DNA from: DASSBG01 sp035699085
GTDB taxonomy: Bacteria; Pseudomonadota; Gammaproteobacteria; Xanthomonadales; Rhodanobacteraceae
Length of the DNA: 64,000 bases
NCBI GenBank assembly: GCA_035699085.1
Contig: DASSBG010000031.1
Location: 1 to 64,000, forward strand
Direction: 5' to 3'
Below are positions 10,100 through 18,413 of the stretch, in pieces. The notes beneath the pieces were generated by a model. It did no database searches and was not told where the DNA came from. It was given only the letters and a program-made list of their open reading frames with translations. Every line of letters starts with the position of its first letter. Position 1 is the first letter of the stretch. A program made the translations under genes and the position numbers.

Positions 10100-10440
10100 C
10101 CCCTGGGGACAATCACGCTGGTGGCGCAGGGCTACTCAGCCTCAATCGCTACACGACCGGGACAAGGCGCTGCTGCAGTTAGTCTCCAACCAGATCGCCT
10201 CGGCCATCTCGCGCTGGCAGGCGGAGACCTTGGCTGCAGCACATCGCCCACCACGACCCGCCCACCAACCTGCCCAACCGCAAGCTGCTGCACAAGCGCC
10301 TGCGCACCGCACTGGGCGACCGGGGCACGGCGACCAGCGGCTGGCTCTGCTTTACATCGACCTCAACGGCTCCCAGCGATTCAACGACCACTTCGGCCAT
10401 GTCACCGGCGACCCGCGCGATGCCATCTACTCCACTTAGC
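10100..10440 (+). pseudogene. Decayed partial copy of the neighbouring GGDEF gene
   Basis: This stretch aligns base for base with 8691-9010 of the diguanylate cyclase gene over about 320 bases. It keeps, for example, GACAAGGCGCTGCTGCAGTT, the QIASAIS region, the HHDP-TNLPNR region and YIDL-G-(F/S). It carries frameshifts, a TAG at the position of the phenylalanine after LLQ, small deletions and substitutions, and stops before the catalytic GGDEF. It has no start and cannot encode a cyclase. It sits between two CPBP genes of opposite strand, so it marks a past duplication or recombination at this place. Confidence 0.8.
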
Positions 10441-11296
10441 GGCTTCGCATACTGCCGTCGACAGGGGCACTGTTGCCGAAACCCGGAGCCGTCTCCATCC
10501 AGTGCTTTCGTTCATGTATTACGAGCCAATATAGAATCGGCGTCGCTATAATGAACATTACAATTTGGACGGTCCAGTTTGAGAGAGAGGAGACATTACT
10601 AACTGATCGCGTCCATTGGATATCGTGGTAGTACTGAAGAAGAAACGCCATCAGGTTGTGCACTGCGTGGACCATCATGCACATCGTCAGAGATTGATAG
10701 CGCAAATACAAAACACACATTACTACTGAGAATATAAAAACGGCGAGATACTCCGGGCGCGCGAAGTGCAACAGCGTGAAAATAAACGAGGTCACCACAA
10801 CGCCAACAACAACCCCATACCGATCCGCCAGCCGGCCCAGCAGAAGTCCGCGGAATACGAATTCTTCGGCCGCAGGTCCAACCATCGTCGACGCGACGAT
10901 GAAGCTAATAACCCTCCACGAGAGTAATGGAGCTGGGTTTCCTGCTTCTGTATGAAGATTGAAAAAGTTGTAGGCAAAATGGAGGTTGGCTTTTGATACA
11001 GCGATTATTTCGATCGCATTCTCGCCCAGCTCGAACATCAGGATGATGATCGGCCACATCACCATCATCTGTGGCCAACATGATGGCCAACGCGGCCCGA
11101 ATACCTTACCGATTTCCATACCATTGGCTCGAGCAACGCTCCAGAGAGCACCAACCATCATCAGGTACATCACTACTTGGCATGCTCGCGAAACATAGTA
11201 CTGGTCTACATTAAACATCGCGCCGACCGCCACTTCCAGGAATCCGCGGATGACGATCGCCGCGATGATTGTGCAGAGGATGTCCCGAATTCTCAT
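10436..11296 (-). CDS. CPBP-family intramembrane metalloprotease with intact motifs
   Basis: A 286-residue polytopic membrane protein with six to eight hydrophobic segments. All CPBP motifs are present: EEFVFRG (Glu144, Glu145, Arg149), FTLLHF (His177) and HAVHN (His210, Asn214). The family includes Rce1-like proteases and the Abi proteins associated with bacteriocin immunity and processing. The ATG at 11296 follows an AAGGGG sequence with rather long spacing. The gene lies 64 bases downstream of the small leader-peptide gene and behind a strong hairpin. GC is near 50 percent, well below the housekeeping genes, which suggests transfer. Confidence 0.82.
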   Translation of the reverse strand: MRIRDILCTIIAAIVIRGFLEVAVGAMFNVDQYYVSRACQVVMYLMMVGALWSVARANGMEIGKVFGPRWPSCWPQMMVMWPIIILMFELGENAIEIIAVSKANLHFAYNFFNLHTEAGNPAPLLSWRVISFIVASTMVGPAAEEFVFRGLLLGRLADRYGVVVGVVVTSFIFTLLHFARPEYLAVFIFSVVMCVLYLRYQSLTMCMMVHAVHNLMAFLLQYYHDIQWTRSVSNVSSLSNWTVQIVMFIIATPILYWLVIHERKHWMETAPGFGNSAPVDGSMRSR

Positions 11297-11319
11297 GGAG
11301 TGCTAACCCCTTGGCAAAC

Positions 11320-11348
11320 GCTCTGCCCTGAGTCCATCAGGGCAGAGC
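11320..11348 (-). terminator. Hairpin between leader-peptide gene and CPBP gene
   Basis: A perfect 12-base stem (GCTCTGCCCTGA against TCAGGGCAGAGC) encloses a five-base loop. In the minus-strand transcript it follows the peptide stop by 13 bases and is followed by GUUUG, a short weak U tract. It could act as a partial terminator or mRNA-stabilising hairpin, giving more peptide than CPBP transcript. Confidence 0.55.
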
Positions 11349-11360
11349 ATGGGTGACCGG

Positions 11361-11558
11361 TCAGTGCGTGGCGTCGTAGATTTCGCCGCCAAGCCAGCTG
11401 CCGAAGTCGTTGATACCACGAGCAACGTCGTCGATCGCCTTTCCGACTTCAGACGTGGGGTTTGTTATCGGATTTCGCAGGCTTCCGCTATCGTCATCAT
11501 CGCCGCAGCTTCCGCCGCCACCAACCGATACAACGTCAAGCATATTCATCGAACGCAT
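11361..11558 (-). CDS. Putative double-glycine leader peptide precursor (65 residues)
   Basis: ATG 11558 has AGAGGA seven bases upstream, an excellent ribosome site; a longer frame to 11645 has none. The product starts MRSMNMLDVVSVGGG. If cut after the third Gly it has Asp at -8, Val at -7, Val at -4 and Gly at -2/-1, matching leaders cleaved by C39 peptidases. The core of about 50 residues holds one Cys, an Asp run (GSCGDDDDSGS), and a C-terminal amphipathic stretch with GINDFGSWLGG. Net charge is strongly negative, unlike most pore-forming bacteriocins. The gene lies 98 bases downstream of a C39-type exporter on the same strand. It may be a bacteriocin, a signal peptide or another exported substrate. 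No homologue is recognised. Confidence 0.65.
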   Translation of the reverse strand: MRSMNMLDVVSVGGGGSCGDDDDSGSLRNPITNPTSEVGKAIDDVARGINDFGSWLGGEIYDATH

Positions 11559-11656
11559 GATATTTCCTCTGTGAATCGCTGAGAATAACGGCCGTCCCAG
11601 CTCCGGCCCATGCCGACGCCGACGACTGTCGACCCGGCAAAACATTCAATTCTCTG

Positions 11657-13774
11657 CTAGACCGAAATGTGTCTATCGGCAGCCAAGATGGCGCTACGGC
11701 GATGAGTAACGATGATTCGTGTGGGCCTGAGTCGCCGCACCAGCGCATTCACGAGCCGCTCCTTTGCGGAATCAAGGTGGCTGGTGGCCTCGTCGAGGAC
11801 GAGCAGGCGTGGGCGGCGATAGAGGGCGCGCGCGAGGATGACGCGCTGCTTTTGCCCGCCGGACAGGCTGGAGCCCATGTCGCCCACCAGTGACTGGTAG
11901 CCCATTGGCATGGCGGCGATGTCGTCGTGGATGGCGGCAAGGCGCGCGGCTGCCTCAACCCGTGCCGGCGTCGCCTCGGGATCGAAGAAACTGATGTTGT
12001 CAGCGATCGACCCGGCGAAAAGCTGGTCGTCCTGCATCACCGCGCCAATTTGACTGCGATAGGCATCGGATCCGAGCTTGCGGATGTCGATGCCACCGAA
12101 GCGAACTTCGCCTTCGGTAGGTTCCAGCAGCCCGAGGATCAATTTGGCGAGCGTCGTCTTGCCGCACCCCGATGGGCCGACAATGGCCACGGATTCACCC
12201 GCCTCGACACGAAAGCAGCAGTTCTTCAAGATCCATGGCTCGCCGTCGGCGTAACGGAAACCGAGGTTGCGGACCTCTATGCTGGCTTCGCCGATCACGC
12301 CTTCATATGCAATCGTTGCTGCCGGCTCCGGCTCGCTGAGCGCAATATCTGCAAGCCGCTCGGCGTGCAGCCTCAGCATGCGGAACTCGATCAGCTTGTC
12401 GATCAGCCCGGCACCGCGGCTGTGGAACTGATCGGCGTAGGCGACGAAGGCGACCAACATGCCGGCCGTGAACCTGCCGTCCAGCGCCAGCAAAGCCGCT
12501 ATCCAGATCATCGCCACGCGTGCGATACCAAAGACGGCCTGGCTGAGCGCGCTGAAGGTGATGGCGAGCCGCTGTATGCCGACACTGCGGTTGATCGTCT
12601 CGACCGTGGCGTTGGCATAACGCGCGCCACGTTCGGCCTTCTTGTTGGCCAGCTTGATCGGGAGAACGCCGCGGATGGATTCCAGCAGTTCGCTCTGCTG
12701 GCGTGCGGCGTAGACGATCTGGTCTTCGTTGGCCCGGTACAGGGGCCGAAAGAATATCCAGCGAACCAGACCGTAGAGTGCGAAGGCGCCGAGCACCAGC
12801 ATGGCCAGCGGAACGCTGTAGAAACACAGGACCAGCAAAGTAATGACGGACATCAAACCGTCCAGCAGCGACCCGATGAACTGTGTTGTCAGAGTCCGCT
12901 GGATGGTATGGATGGAGCCGAAGCGCGAGACGACGTCACCAATGTGGCGTGTCTCGAACCAGCTCAGGGGCAAGCGCAACATGTGCCCGAACACATTGTT
13001 GACCCATTGCAAATTGAGCGTCGCGCCTAGCCAGGTGACGGCCCAGCTCCTCGCGGCCGTAACCAGCGTCTGGAACACGATGATGAAGAGGAACCCAATG
13101 CCGAGCAGGGTCAGCAGACTGCGATCCGCCGACACCAGTGCTTGGTCCAGCACCCACTGCATGTAGAACGGGCCGACCAAGGCGAAAACTTCCAGTGCCA
13201 GCGCCAGCACCAGGATTTGCACCAACGCAGGCACCAGGCCACGTACAGTGCCGGTCAGGGCGCGCAATGACACCTTCTGTCGGGCCTCGACCGGCTTGAA
13301 GTCAGGCGAGGGCGTCAGCTCCAGGGCTACGCCCGTGAAATGTTCGGACGCCTCTTTCAGCGACAGCGTACGCTCGCCGCGTGCCGGATCGTGGATGACG
13401 ATACGGCGTCCACCGGCACGCTTCAGAACCACGAAATGGTTGAGATCCCAGTGCAGGACGCACGGCGCCTTCAGCTGGCCCAGTTCGTCCAGTTCAAGGC
13501 GCAGCGGCCGGCTGACGAAACCCAGCGCCGTCGCCATCGACATCACTCGCGCCAGGTTCGAGCCTTTCAACGATGTCGTGAACTGCCGACGCAGTCCAGG
13601 CAGGTCGACATCGTGCCCGTGATAGCGGGAGATCATCGCGAGGCAGGCCAAGCCGCATTCGGCAGCCTCGGTTTGCAGCATCACGGGCAGGCGACGCTGC
13701 CAACCGAATTGCAGGCGACCCAGTGGGCTCCCGGCTGCCGGACGCGGTGCGTCGGCGTTGCTGCCGTCAGCCAT
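11657..13774 (-). CDS. Peptidase-containing ABC exporter (C39-TMD-NBD)
   Basis: A 705-residue bacteriocin-type exporter. The N-terminal C39 peptidase (about 30-150) has all catalytic residues: Gln34 in LQTEAAECG, Cys40, His113 in DLNHFVVL and Asp129 in HDPARG. A six-helix transmembrane region follows (about 160-450), then the ATPase: Walker A GPSGCGKTT, signature LSGGQKQR, Walker B LLVLDEATSHLD. Such transporters remove a double-glycine leader in the cytoplasm while exporting the peptide. The short C-terminus after Walker B is complete (H-loop VTHR). ATG 13774 overlaps the end of the HlyD gene by eight bases, so the adaptor and exporter are one unit. Confidence 0.93.
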   Translation of the reverse strand: MADGSNADAPRPAAGSPLGRLQFGWQRRLPVMLQTEAAECGLACLAMISRYHGHDVDLPGLRRQFTTSLKGSNLARVMSMATALGFVSRPLRLELDELGQLKAPCVLHWDLNHFVVLKRAGGRRIVIHDPARGERTLSLKEASEHFTGVALELTPSPDFKPVEARQKVSLRALTGTVRGLVPALVQILVLALALEVFALVGPFYMQWVLDQALVSADRSLLTLLGIGFLFIIVFQTLVTAARSWAVTWLGATLNLQWVNNVFGHMLRLPLSWFETRHIGDVVSRFGSIHTIQRTLTTQFIGSLLDGLMSVITLLVLCFYSVPLAMLVLGAFALYGLVRWIFFRPLYRANEDQIVYAARQQSELLESIRGVLPIKLANKKAERGARYANATVETINRSVGIQRLAITFSALSQAVFGIARVAMIWIAALLALDGRFTAGMLVAFVAYADQFHSRGAGLIDKLIEFRMLRLHAERLADIALSEPEPAATIAYEGVIGEASIEVRNLGFRYADGEPWILKNCCFRVEAGESVAIVGPSGCGKTTLAKLILGLLEPTEGEVRFGGIDIRKLGSDAYRSQIGAVMQDDQLFAGSIADNISFFDPEATPARVEAAARLAAIHDDIAAMPMGYQSLVGDMGSSLSGGQKQRVILARALYRRPRLLVLDEATSHLDSAKERLVNALVRRLRPTRIIVTHRRSAILAADRHISV

Positions 13775-15047
13775 CGGCCCGCTCCTTCAGCGCCCCGCGC
13801 GCAAGCCCGTACAACGGCTCGAATGCCCATTCCAGCAGGCTGCGGCGATCCATGAGGATGTCAGCGCTGACTGCCATGCCCGGCTTCAGGGGCTGTGGTT
13901 TTCCGTATGCCACGACGTCCTGCCGCTCGAGCGCAACCTTGACGCGGTAGAGCGGCTGCTGTGGCCGCTGGCCGGTAAGAGCGACCACGGCGGCGGCACT
14001 GAGCGCGCTGCGCGATACCTGCTCGACCTTGCCGTATTGCTGGCCGAACTTCTGGTACGGGTAGGCCTGGTAGCGCAGGACGACGCGGCTTCCGGGCTCG
14101 ACAAATCCGATGGCGCGGCTTGGCACCAGCAGCTGCGCCTGGAGCCGGCTTCCGGCGGGCATGATCGACAGCAACGGCTGCCCGGCAGACGCGGTTTGCC
14201 CCGCCCGCGCAAGCACGGCGGTAACGACACCGTCGCGCGGTGCCCGCAGCACGATGTCGCGCTGGGCCTCGTTTTCCGCCAGTTGCTGCTCGACCTGGCC
14301 CAGCTGCCGGCGGGTGGCGTTAGTCTTGCTGATGAGGTCGAGCGGCACCTGCGCCAAAGCCTGCCGTACCTGCCCCAGTTGCTGCTCGATATCCAGTTCC
14401 TGACTCGCCAGCACTTTCTCCTGGCCGTCGTCCGCCAGCACCTGGCTTTGCTGCTGCTGGACCCTGAACCCGGAGACATAGCCCTTGGCAAGCAGAGGCT
14501 GCATACGCGTGAGCAACGACTGGTCGCTCGCGGTTCGCTTTTTCTGCAAGGCGAGTTGCGCGCGGAGTTGCCGGCGCTTGGCGGCAAGCAGCTTCCGCTG
14601 GCGGTGAAGCTGGCGCACGCGAACGTCGCTTGCCTTGCGCTGCGTGTCCAGGTCCGACAACAGGCGCTCGCGCTGTCCGCGCAAACGCGCGCTGATGCGC
14701 GCACGCGTGTCACCAAGTCGGGCGCTGTCCGTTTCGCGCGAGATATCGACCAGTGCGTCGCCTTGTCGAACCGCTTGTCCTTGGTGAACGTCCACGCGCC
14801 GGATGCGCCCCGCCGCGGTCGCTTCCACGGCGATCAGGCCCGCCGAAGGAACGAGCTGGCCGGGAACGCGATCCCGCCGCGTATACTGGCCGAACACGAG
14901 AAACAGCACGATCGCCCCCGCGAGAGCGACCGTCATCCCCGTCAGCAGCCAGCGTGACATTGGCAACGCAACATTGATCGCGCCGAGCCACTCGCCACGA
15001 CGCGCAGCAAGGACCTCTTCGCGAAACAGTGGCTGGCGGATCGTCAC
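13767..15047 (-). CDS. HlyD-family periplasmic adaptor (CvaA type)
   Basis: A 426-residue membrane-fusion protein. A short cytoplasmic N-terminus is followed by one membrane helix (about 32-53), a lipoyl-like half (RIRRVDVHQGQAVRQGDALVDI), a long alpha-helical hairpin rich in Arg/Gln/Leu (about 105-240), the returning lipoyl half (APRDGVVTAVLARAGQTASAGQPLL) and a beta-barrel domain. It would join the C39 exporter to an outer-membrane TolC-type channel, which is not encoded here. The proposed start is GTG 15047; its ribosome site is weak, so the true start may differ slightly. Overlap with the exporter supports a common operon. Confidence 0.85.
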   Translation of the reverse strand: MTIRQPLFREEVLAARRGEWLGAINVALPMSRWLLTGMTVALAGAIVLFLVFGQYTRRDRVPGQLVPSAGLIAVEATAAGRIRRVDVHQGQAVRQGDALVDISRETDSARLGDTRARISARLRGQRERLLSDLDTQRKASDVRVRQLHRQRKLLAAKRRQLRAQLALQKKRTASDQSLLTRMQPLLAKGYVSGFRVQQQQSQVLADDGQEKVLASQELDIEQQLGQVRQALAQVPLDLISKTNATRRQLGQVEQQLAENEAQRDIVLRAPRDGVVTAVLARAGQTASAGQPLLSIMPAGSRLQAQLLVPSRAIGFVEPGSRVVLRYQAYPYQKFGQQYGKVEQVSRSALSAAAVVALTGQRPQQPLYRVKVALERQDVVAYGKPQPLKPGMAVSADILMDRRSLLEWAFEPLYGLARGALKERADG

Positions 15048-15461
15048 GCTGACCGAACCGCCAAGCGCGCACCGACACGGTAACCGTGCTCAGGAACCCT
15101 GCTGCCCCTTGGCCAGCGTACATGCCAAGTCCACGGGGGCACCACCCGGTGCAGAGCTTCGAGCGGCGATGTAGCCAGCCGACATGTTGTCAGCATGTTG
15201 ACGTCCTTGTCGCGAGCCATCCTCAGGCCATATGAAAACATACTCCCAACGAATGCGCAACCCCATGGTGAGCATCTCATCTTCACCATGTTTCGACGGC
15301 CCGAATGAACCTTCGCCTGCGATCAGGATGCTTGCCTGACCGTCACATGCCGCGGGCCTGAGTGGACGCCGTTCCCGCGCGGCCGATGGCGGGTTGGAAC
15401 CCGCCCTGCGACGCCGCCGGACAGTCCATGGCCGGACGCGTCACGACTCCGACACAGTGCG
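15048..15461 (-). other. Upstream of HlyD gene: only doubtful small frames
   Basis: Two overlapping minus-strand frames begin with ATG: 15090-15275 (61 codons, behind GAAGATGAG) and 15044-15289 (81 codons, whose stop overlaps the GTG of the HlyD gene). Neither has a recognisable domain or clear codon preference, and only one, if any, can be real. The space also holds the near-palindrome GGCGGGTT-GG-AACCCGCC at 15388-15405, which resembles sequence in the 31.7-kb spacer and may be a repeat unit. A promoter for the exporter operon should lie in this area but no convincing -35/-10 pair was found. Confidence 0.4.
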
Positions 15462-15638
15462 CTACGGCCGGACAAGGGTTTCCACCAGCAACGTCGTGGA
15501 CCAAATCACCCCCCAAGCCCCCAGCCACCTCTTCAACTTCCCCTTCCTAGGTGACGCGGGATAGCTTTCCACCGCAACAATCAGGAACCACAACGTTCCA
15601 ACCTCGCGAAGAATGTCGAGAATCGCACCGAGTGTCAT
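15462..15638 (-). CDS. Possible 58-residue membrane protein upstream of the exporter
   Basis: ATG 15638 follows GGGGGTG by about five bases, and the frame ends at TAG 15464-15462. The product has two hydrophobic stretches (LWFLIVAVE and WLGAWGVIWSTTLLVETLV) separated by a basic loop containing PRKGKLKR, the pattern of a two-pass small membrane protein. It lies on the same strand as the exporter operon, 414 bases upstream. Codon third positions are less GC-biased than in the housekeeping genes, like the rest of the accessory block. It could be an immunity protein or an unrelated small protein. No family is recognised. Confidence 0.45.
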   Translation of the reverse strand: MTLGAILDILREVGTLWFLIVAVESYPASPRKGKLKRWLGAWGVIWSTTLLVETLVRP

Positions 15639-16017
15639 ACCAGCACCCCCATCACGAATGATCCGTTTCTGGACGGTGATCCGCGAAGCCCTGGATTGCT
15701 TGCGGCGTCGCTGCCGTCATCGATCACCGCCATCGCGGTCACCGCCGTCCGAGCCGTCTGTTGGCCGTCAAGCAGCTTGCCACATTACTCGTGTCGAGTA
15801 TGCGGTTGTCTTCCGTCAGAAGACGCAAGACATGATGACTTCGCCACGCGGCGCAAGCGCGCAGCCTGGCCGATGGCCGCTTCCGGTAGTACCGCACGAT
15901 GCCGGAGAGCGACGCGCGAGCAAGCTTCGCGCCGGGCAGCAGCCGGCACGGCTGACGCGACGCGGGAGCCGGTTTGGGCTATCGTTGCGCGCATCGTTTG
16001 CCTGGGCGAGGTGTCTG
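15639..16017. other. Spacer between accessory block and amidohydrolase gene
   Basis: No convincing gene seen. A 32-codon minus-strand frame (15635-15733) ends so that its TGA overlaps the ATG of the 58-codon membrane ORF, but it has no clear ribosome site. The plus-strand frame that joins the amidohydrolase from 15613 is read-through sequence, since the signal peptide begins at 16018. Confidence 0.4.
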
Positions 16018-17883
16018 ATGCGACGGTTCCATGTGCTGCTTTCGACGATCGTGCTGGCGTGCGTTGCGATCGGCGCGCCACCCGCCGCTGCCGCGCCCGC
16101 CACCGCAGGTGCCAAAGCCGCCCGCGCGGCGCATAACGCCGCCACCGACGCAAACATCGCCGGCTTTCCGCCTGCCCTGCCCGCGGCCGACCTGGTGCTG
16201 CGCGACGCGGTGATCGCGACGCTGGACCCGCTGCAGCCGCGGGCGCAGGCGCTGGCCGTGCGCGACGGGCGCATCGCCGCCGTCGGCAGCAACGAGTCCA
16301 TCGCCCACTACGTCGGCGCGAACACCAGGGTGCTCGACTTGCATGGCGCCTTCGTGACGCCCGGCTTCATCGAGGGCCACGGCCACCTGCTGGAGACCGG
16401 CCGTTCGCTGATGCAGCTCAGGCTTGGCAAGGCGGCCAACTGGGCTGGCGTCGTTGCGATGGTCAGGGCCGCCGTCGCCAAGGCGGAACCCGGCGAGTGG
16501 ATCATCGGTTCGGGCTGGCAGCAGAGCAAGTGGGATCGCGTGCCGCAGCCGAACGTGGACGGCCTGCCGCTGCCGGCCAGCCTGGACGCGGTTTCACCGG
16601 ACAACCCGGTGGTGCTCAGCCATGCCAGCGGCCATGCCATCTACGTCAACGGCAAGGCGCTGGAGCTGGCAGGCATCACCGCCGACACGCCGGACCCCGC
16701 CGGCGGCAGCATCGTGCACGACGCGCAGGGCCGGCCCATCGGCATGCTGCGCGACACGGCGGCGGACGCGGTGGCACAGGCGCACGCGCGCTACCTGGCA
16801 AAGCGGCCCGCGGCGCAGCTTGCGGCGCAACGCGAGCAGGCGCTGAAGCTGGCGGTGCAGAACGAGATCAGCAAGGGCGTCACCAGCTTTGTCGACATGG
16901 GCGAGACCTTCCAGACGGTCGACTGGCTGAAGCAGCAGGCGGCCAAGGGCTTGCCGCTGCGGCTGTACGTCAACATCAACAGCGAGCCGGTGGCGGCGCT
17001 GGGCAAGCAGCTCAAGAACTACCGCACCATCGGTTACGCCGACAACCACTTCACGGTGCGCGGCATCGGCGAGGTGCTTTCCGATGGCGCGCTCGGCACC
17101 CGCAGCGCCTGGCTGCTCAAGCCCTACAGCGACGCGCACCACATCAGCGGCAAGAACGTGGTCTCAATGCACGACATCGGCCAGATCGCCCGCATTGCCG
17201 CGCGCGACGGCTTCCAGTTGTCGGTGCACGCCATCGGCGATCGCGCCAACCGCGAGGTGCTGGATGTGTTCGCCAAGGTGTTCGCCGAGGACCCGGCGGC
17301 GCACGCGCTGCGCTGGCGTATCGAGCACGCGCAAAACCTCAGCCCGGCCGACCTGCCACGCTTCGCCAAACTCGGCGTGATCGCCTCCATGCAGTCGATC
17401 CACGCCTGCTCGGACGCGCCGATGGTGGTGCCGCGGCTGGGCGAGAAGCGCGCGCGCGAGGAGGCCTACCCGTGGCACGCGCTGATCAAGTCCGGCGCGA
17501 TGGTGCTCGACGGCACGGATACGCCGGTTGAGGACACGAACGTGATCGCCAACTTTTACTGCGGCGTGACGCGTGCCTGGGGCGGCGGCAAGTCGCTGTT
17601 CCCGCAGGAGGTCAAGACGCGCATGCAGGAGCTGCGCTCGTACACCTGGAACAACGCCTACGCGCTGTTCGAGGAGGACCAGCTCGGTTCGCTGAGCCCG
17701 GGCAAGCTGGCGGACATCACGGTGTTCTCGGGCAACCTGCTGACGCTGCCGGCGCACGACATCCTGCGCACCCGGGTGCTTTACACCATCGTCGGCGGCA
17801 AGGTCGTCTACCAGCGCCCCGGCGCCGACGACTGGCGCGGCGCGTTGTTCGCGCCCATGCCAGAATTCGACCACGTGAATTAG
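16018..17883 (+). CDS. Secreted amidohydrolase, YtcJ-like (Amidohydro_3)
   Basis: A 621-residue protein starting at ATG 16018 with GAGGTG upstream. A Sec signal peptide ends in the AAAAPA region near residue 28. The metallo-amidohydrolase domain shows PGFIEGHGHLLE (metal-binding HxH), LSVHAIGDRANREVL, WRIEHAQNL and DGTDTPVEDTNV, the order of the YtcJ/ExoAmd group, which hydrolyses N-acyl amides or similar substrates. The substrate is not deducible. Export to the periplasm is expected. It stands alone, followed by repeat-rich DNA. Confidence 0.87.
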   Translation: MRRFHVLLSTIVLACVAIGAPPAAAAPATAGAKAARAAHNAATDANIAGFPPALPAADLVLRDAVIATLDPLQPRAQALAVRDGRIAAVGSNESIAHYVGANTRVLDLHGAFVTPGFIEGHGHLLETGRSLMQLRLGKAANWAGVVAMVRAAVAKAEPGEWIIGSGWQQSKWDRVPQPNVDGLPLPASLDAVSPDNPVVLSHASGHAIYVNGKALELAGITADTPDPAGGSIVHDAQGRPIGMLRDTAADAVAQAHARYLAKRPAAQLAAQREQALKLAVQNEISKGVTSFVDMGETFQTVDWLKQQAAKGLPLRLYVNINSEPVAALGKQLKNYRTIGYADNHFTVRGIGEVLSDGALGTRSAWLLKPYSDAHHISGKNVVSMHDIGQIARIAARDGFQLSVHAIGDRANREVLDVFAKVFAEDPAAHALRWRIEHAQNLSPADLPRFAKLGVIASMQSIHACSDAPMVVPRLGEKRAREEAYPWHALIKSGAMVLDGTDTPVEDTNVIANFYCGVTRAWGGGKSLFPQEVKTRMQELRSYTWNNAYALFEEDQLGSLSPGKLADITVFSGNLLTLPAHDILRTRVLYTIVGGKVVYQRPGADDWRGALFAPMPEFDHVN

Positions 17884-18413
17884 GCGGGAGCACCTTCGGC
17901 GCGAATTCCGTTCTCAGGCGATCGGCAATCGCAACCACGCCATGAGCGGTCCGGCCGATGCGCCGGGAATGGGGAATGGAGAACCGGAAATGGGCAGAGC
18001 CGCAACGGCGGGCTCGCTGTTGGCGGCGCGAGTGCGGGCATGGCGTGTTGGGGTTCGCTGCGCTCACGCGGTGCTCCGCTTCGCTGCGCGGGAATGGGGA
18101 ATCGAGAATCGGGAATGGGAACAGCGGCCCGTGTCGGCGGCACGTGTCGGCGCGCTTTTGGTTGGCGAAGTCGGCGCGGGTTGATCCGCTGTCTTGGGCA
18201 CGCAAGAGAAGGGAACTCCCGCGGAGCGCGACCGCTGTTGTGCCGGGAATGGGGAATGGAGAATCGGGAATCGGCAGAGCAAAAGCGGTGCGGTCGCTAT
18301 TGACGGCGCGAGCGCGGGCGCGGCATTGTCGGGTTACGCGCCTGCGGCGCAACCCGACCTACGGAGGCCCGGAAGACTCGAGCTTTTCCGAATCCCGAAT
18401 CCCCAATCCCGAA
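17884..18413. repeat. Repeat-filled spacer, GGGAATGG family
   Basis: Two diverged copies of a roughly 75-base unit lie at 17963-18038 and 18243-18320, each starting with CGGGAATGGGGAATGGAGAA and running into a G-rich segment with GGCGCGAG. A third partial copy is at 18088-18122. Part of the segment matches the TTCGCTGCGCTCAC repeat family seen at 47.3, 57.2 and 62.7 kb. No gene is seen. Confidence 0.7.

Noticed and set aside
10121..10534. 137-codon plus-strand frame as a gene
   Set aside because: It runs through the decayed cyclase copy in a shifted frame.
15044..15289. Additional export substrate directly upstream of the HlyD gene
   Set aside because: Two competing frames exist, neither with a double-glycine leader or clear conservation features; kept only as a doubtful region.
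15613..16017. N-terminal extension of the amidohydrolase from 15613
   Set aside because: The signal peptide and ribosome site place the start at 16018; the extension is low in coding character.
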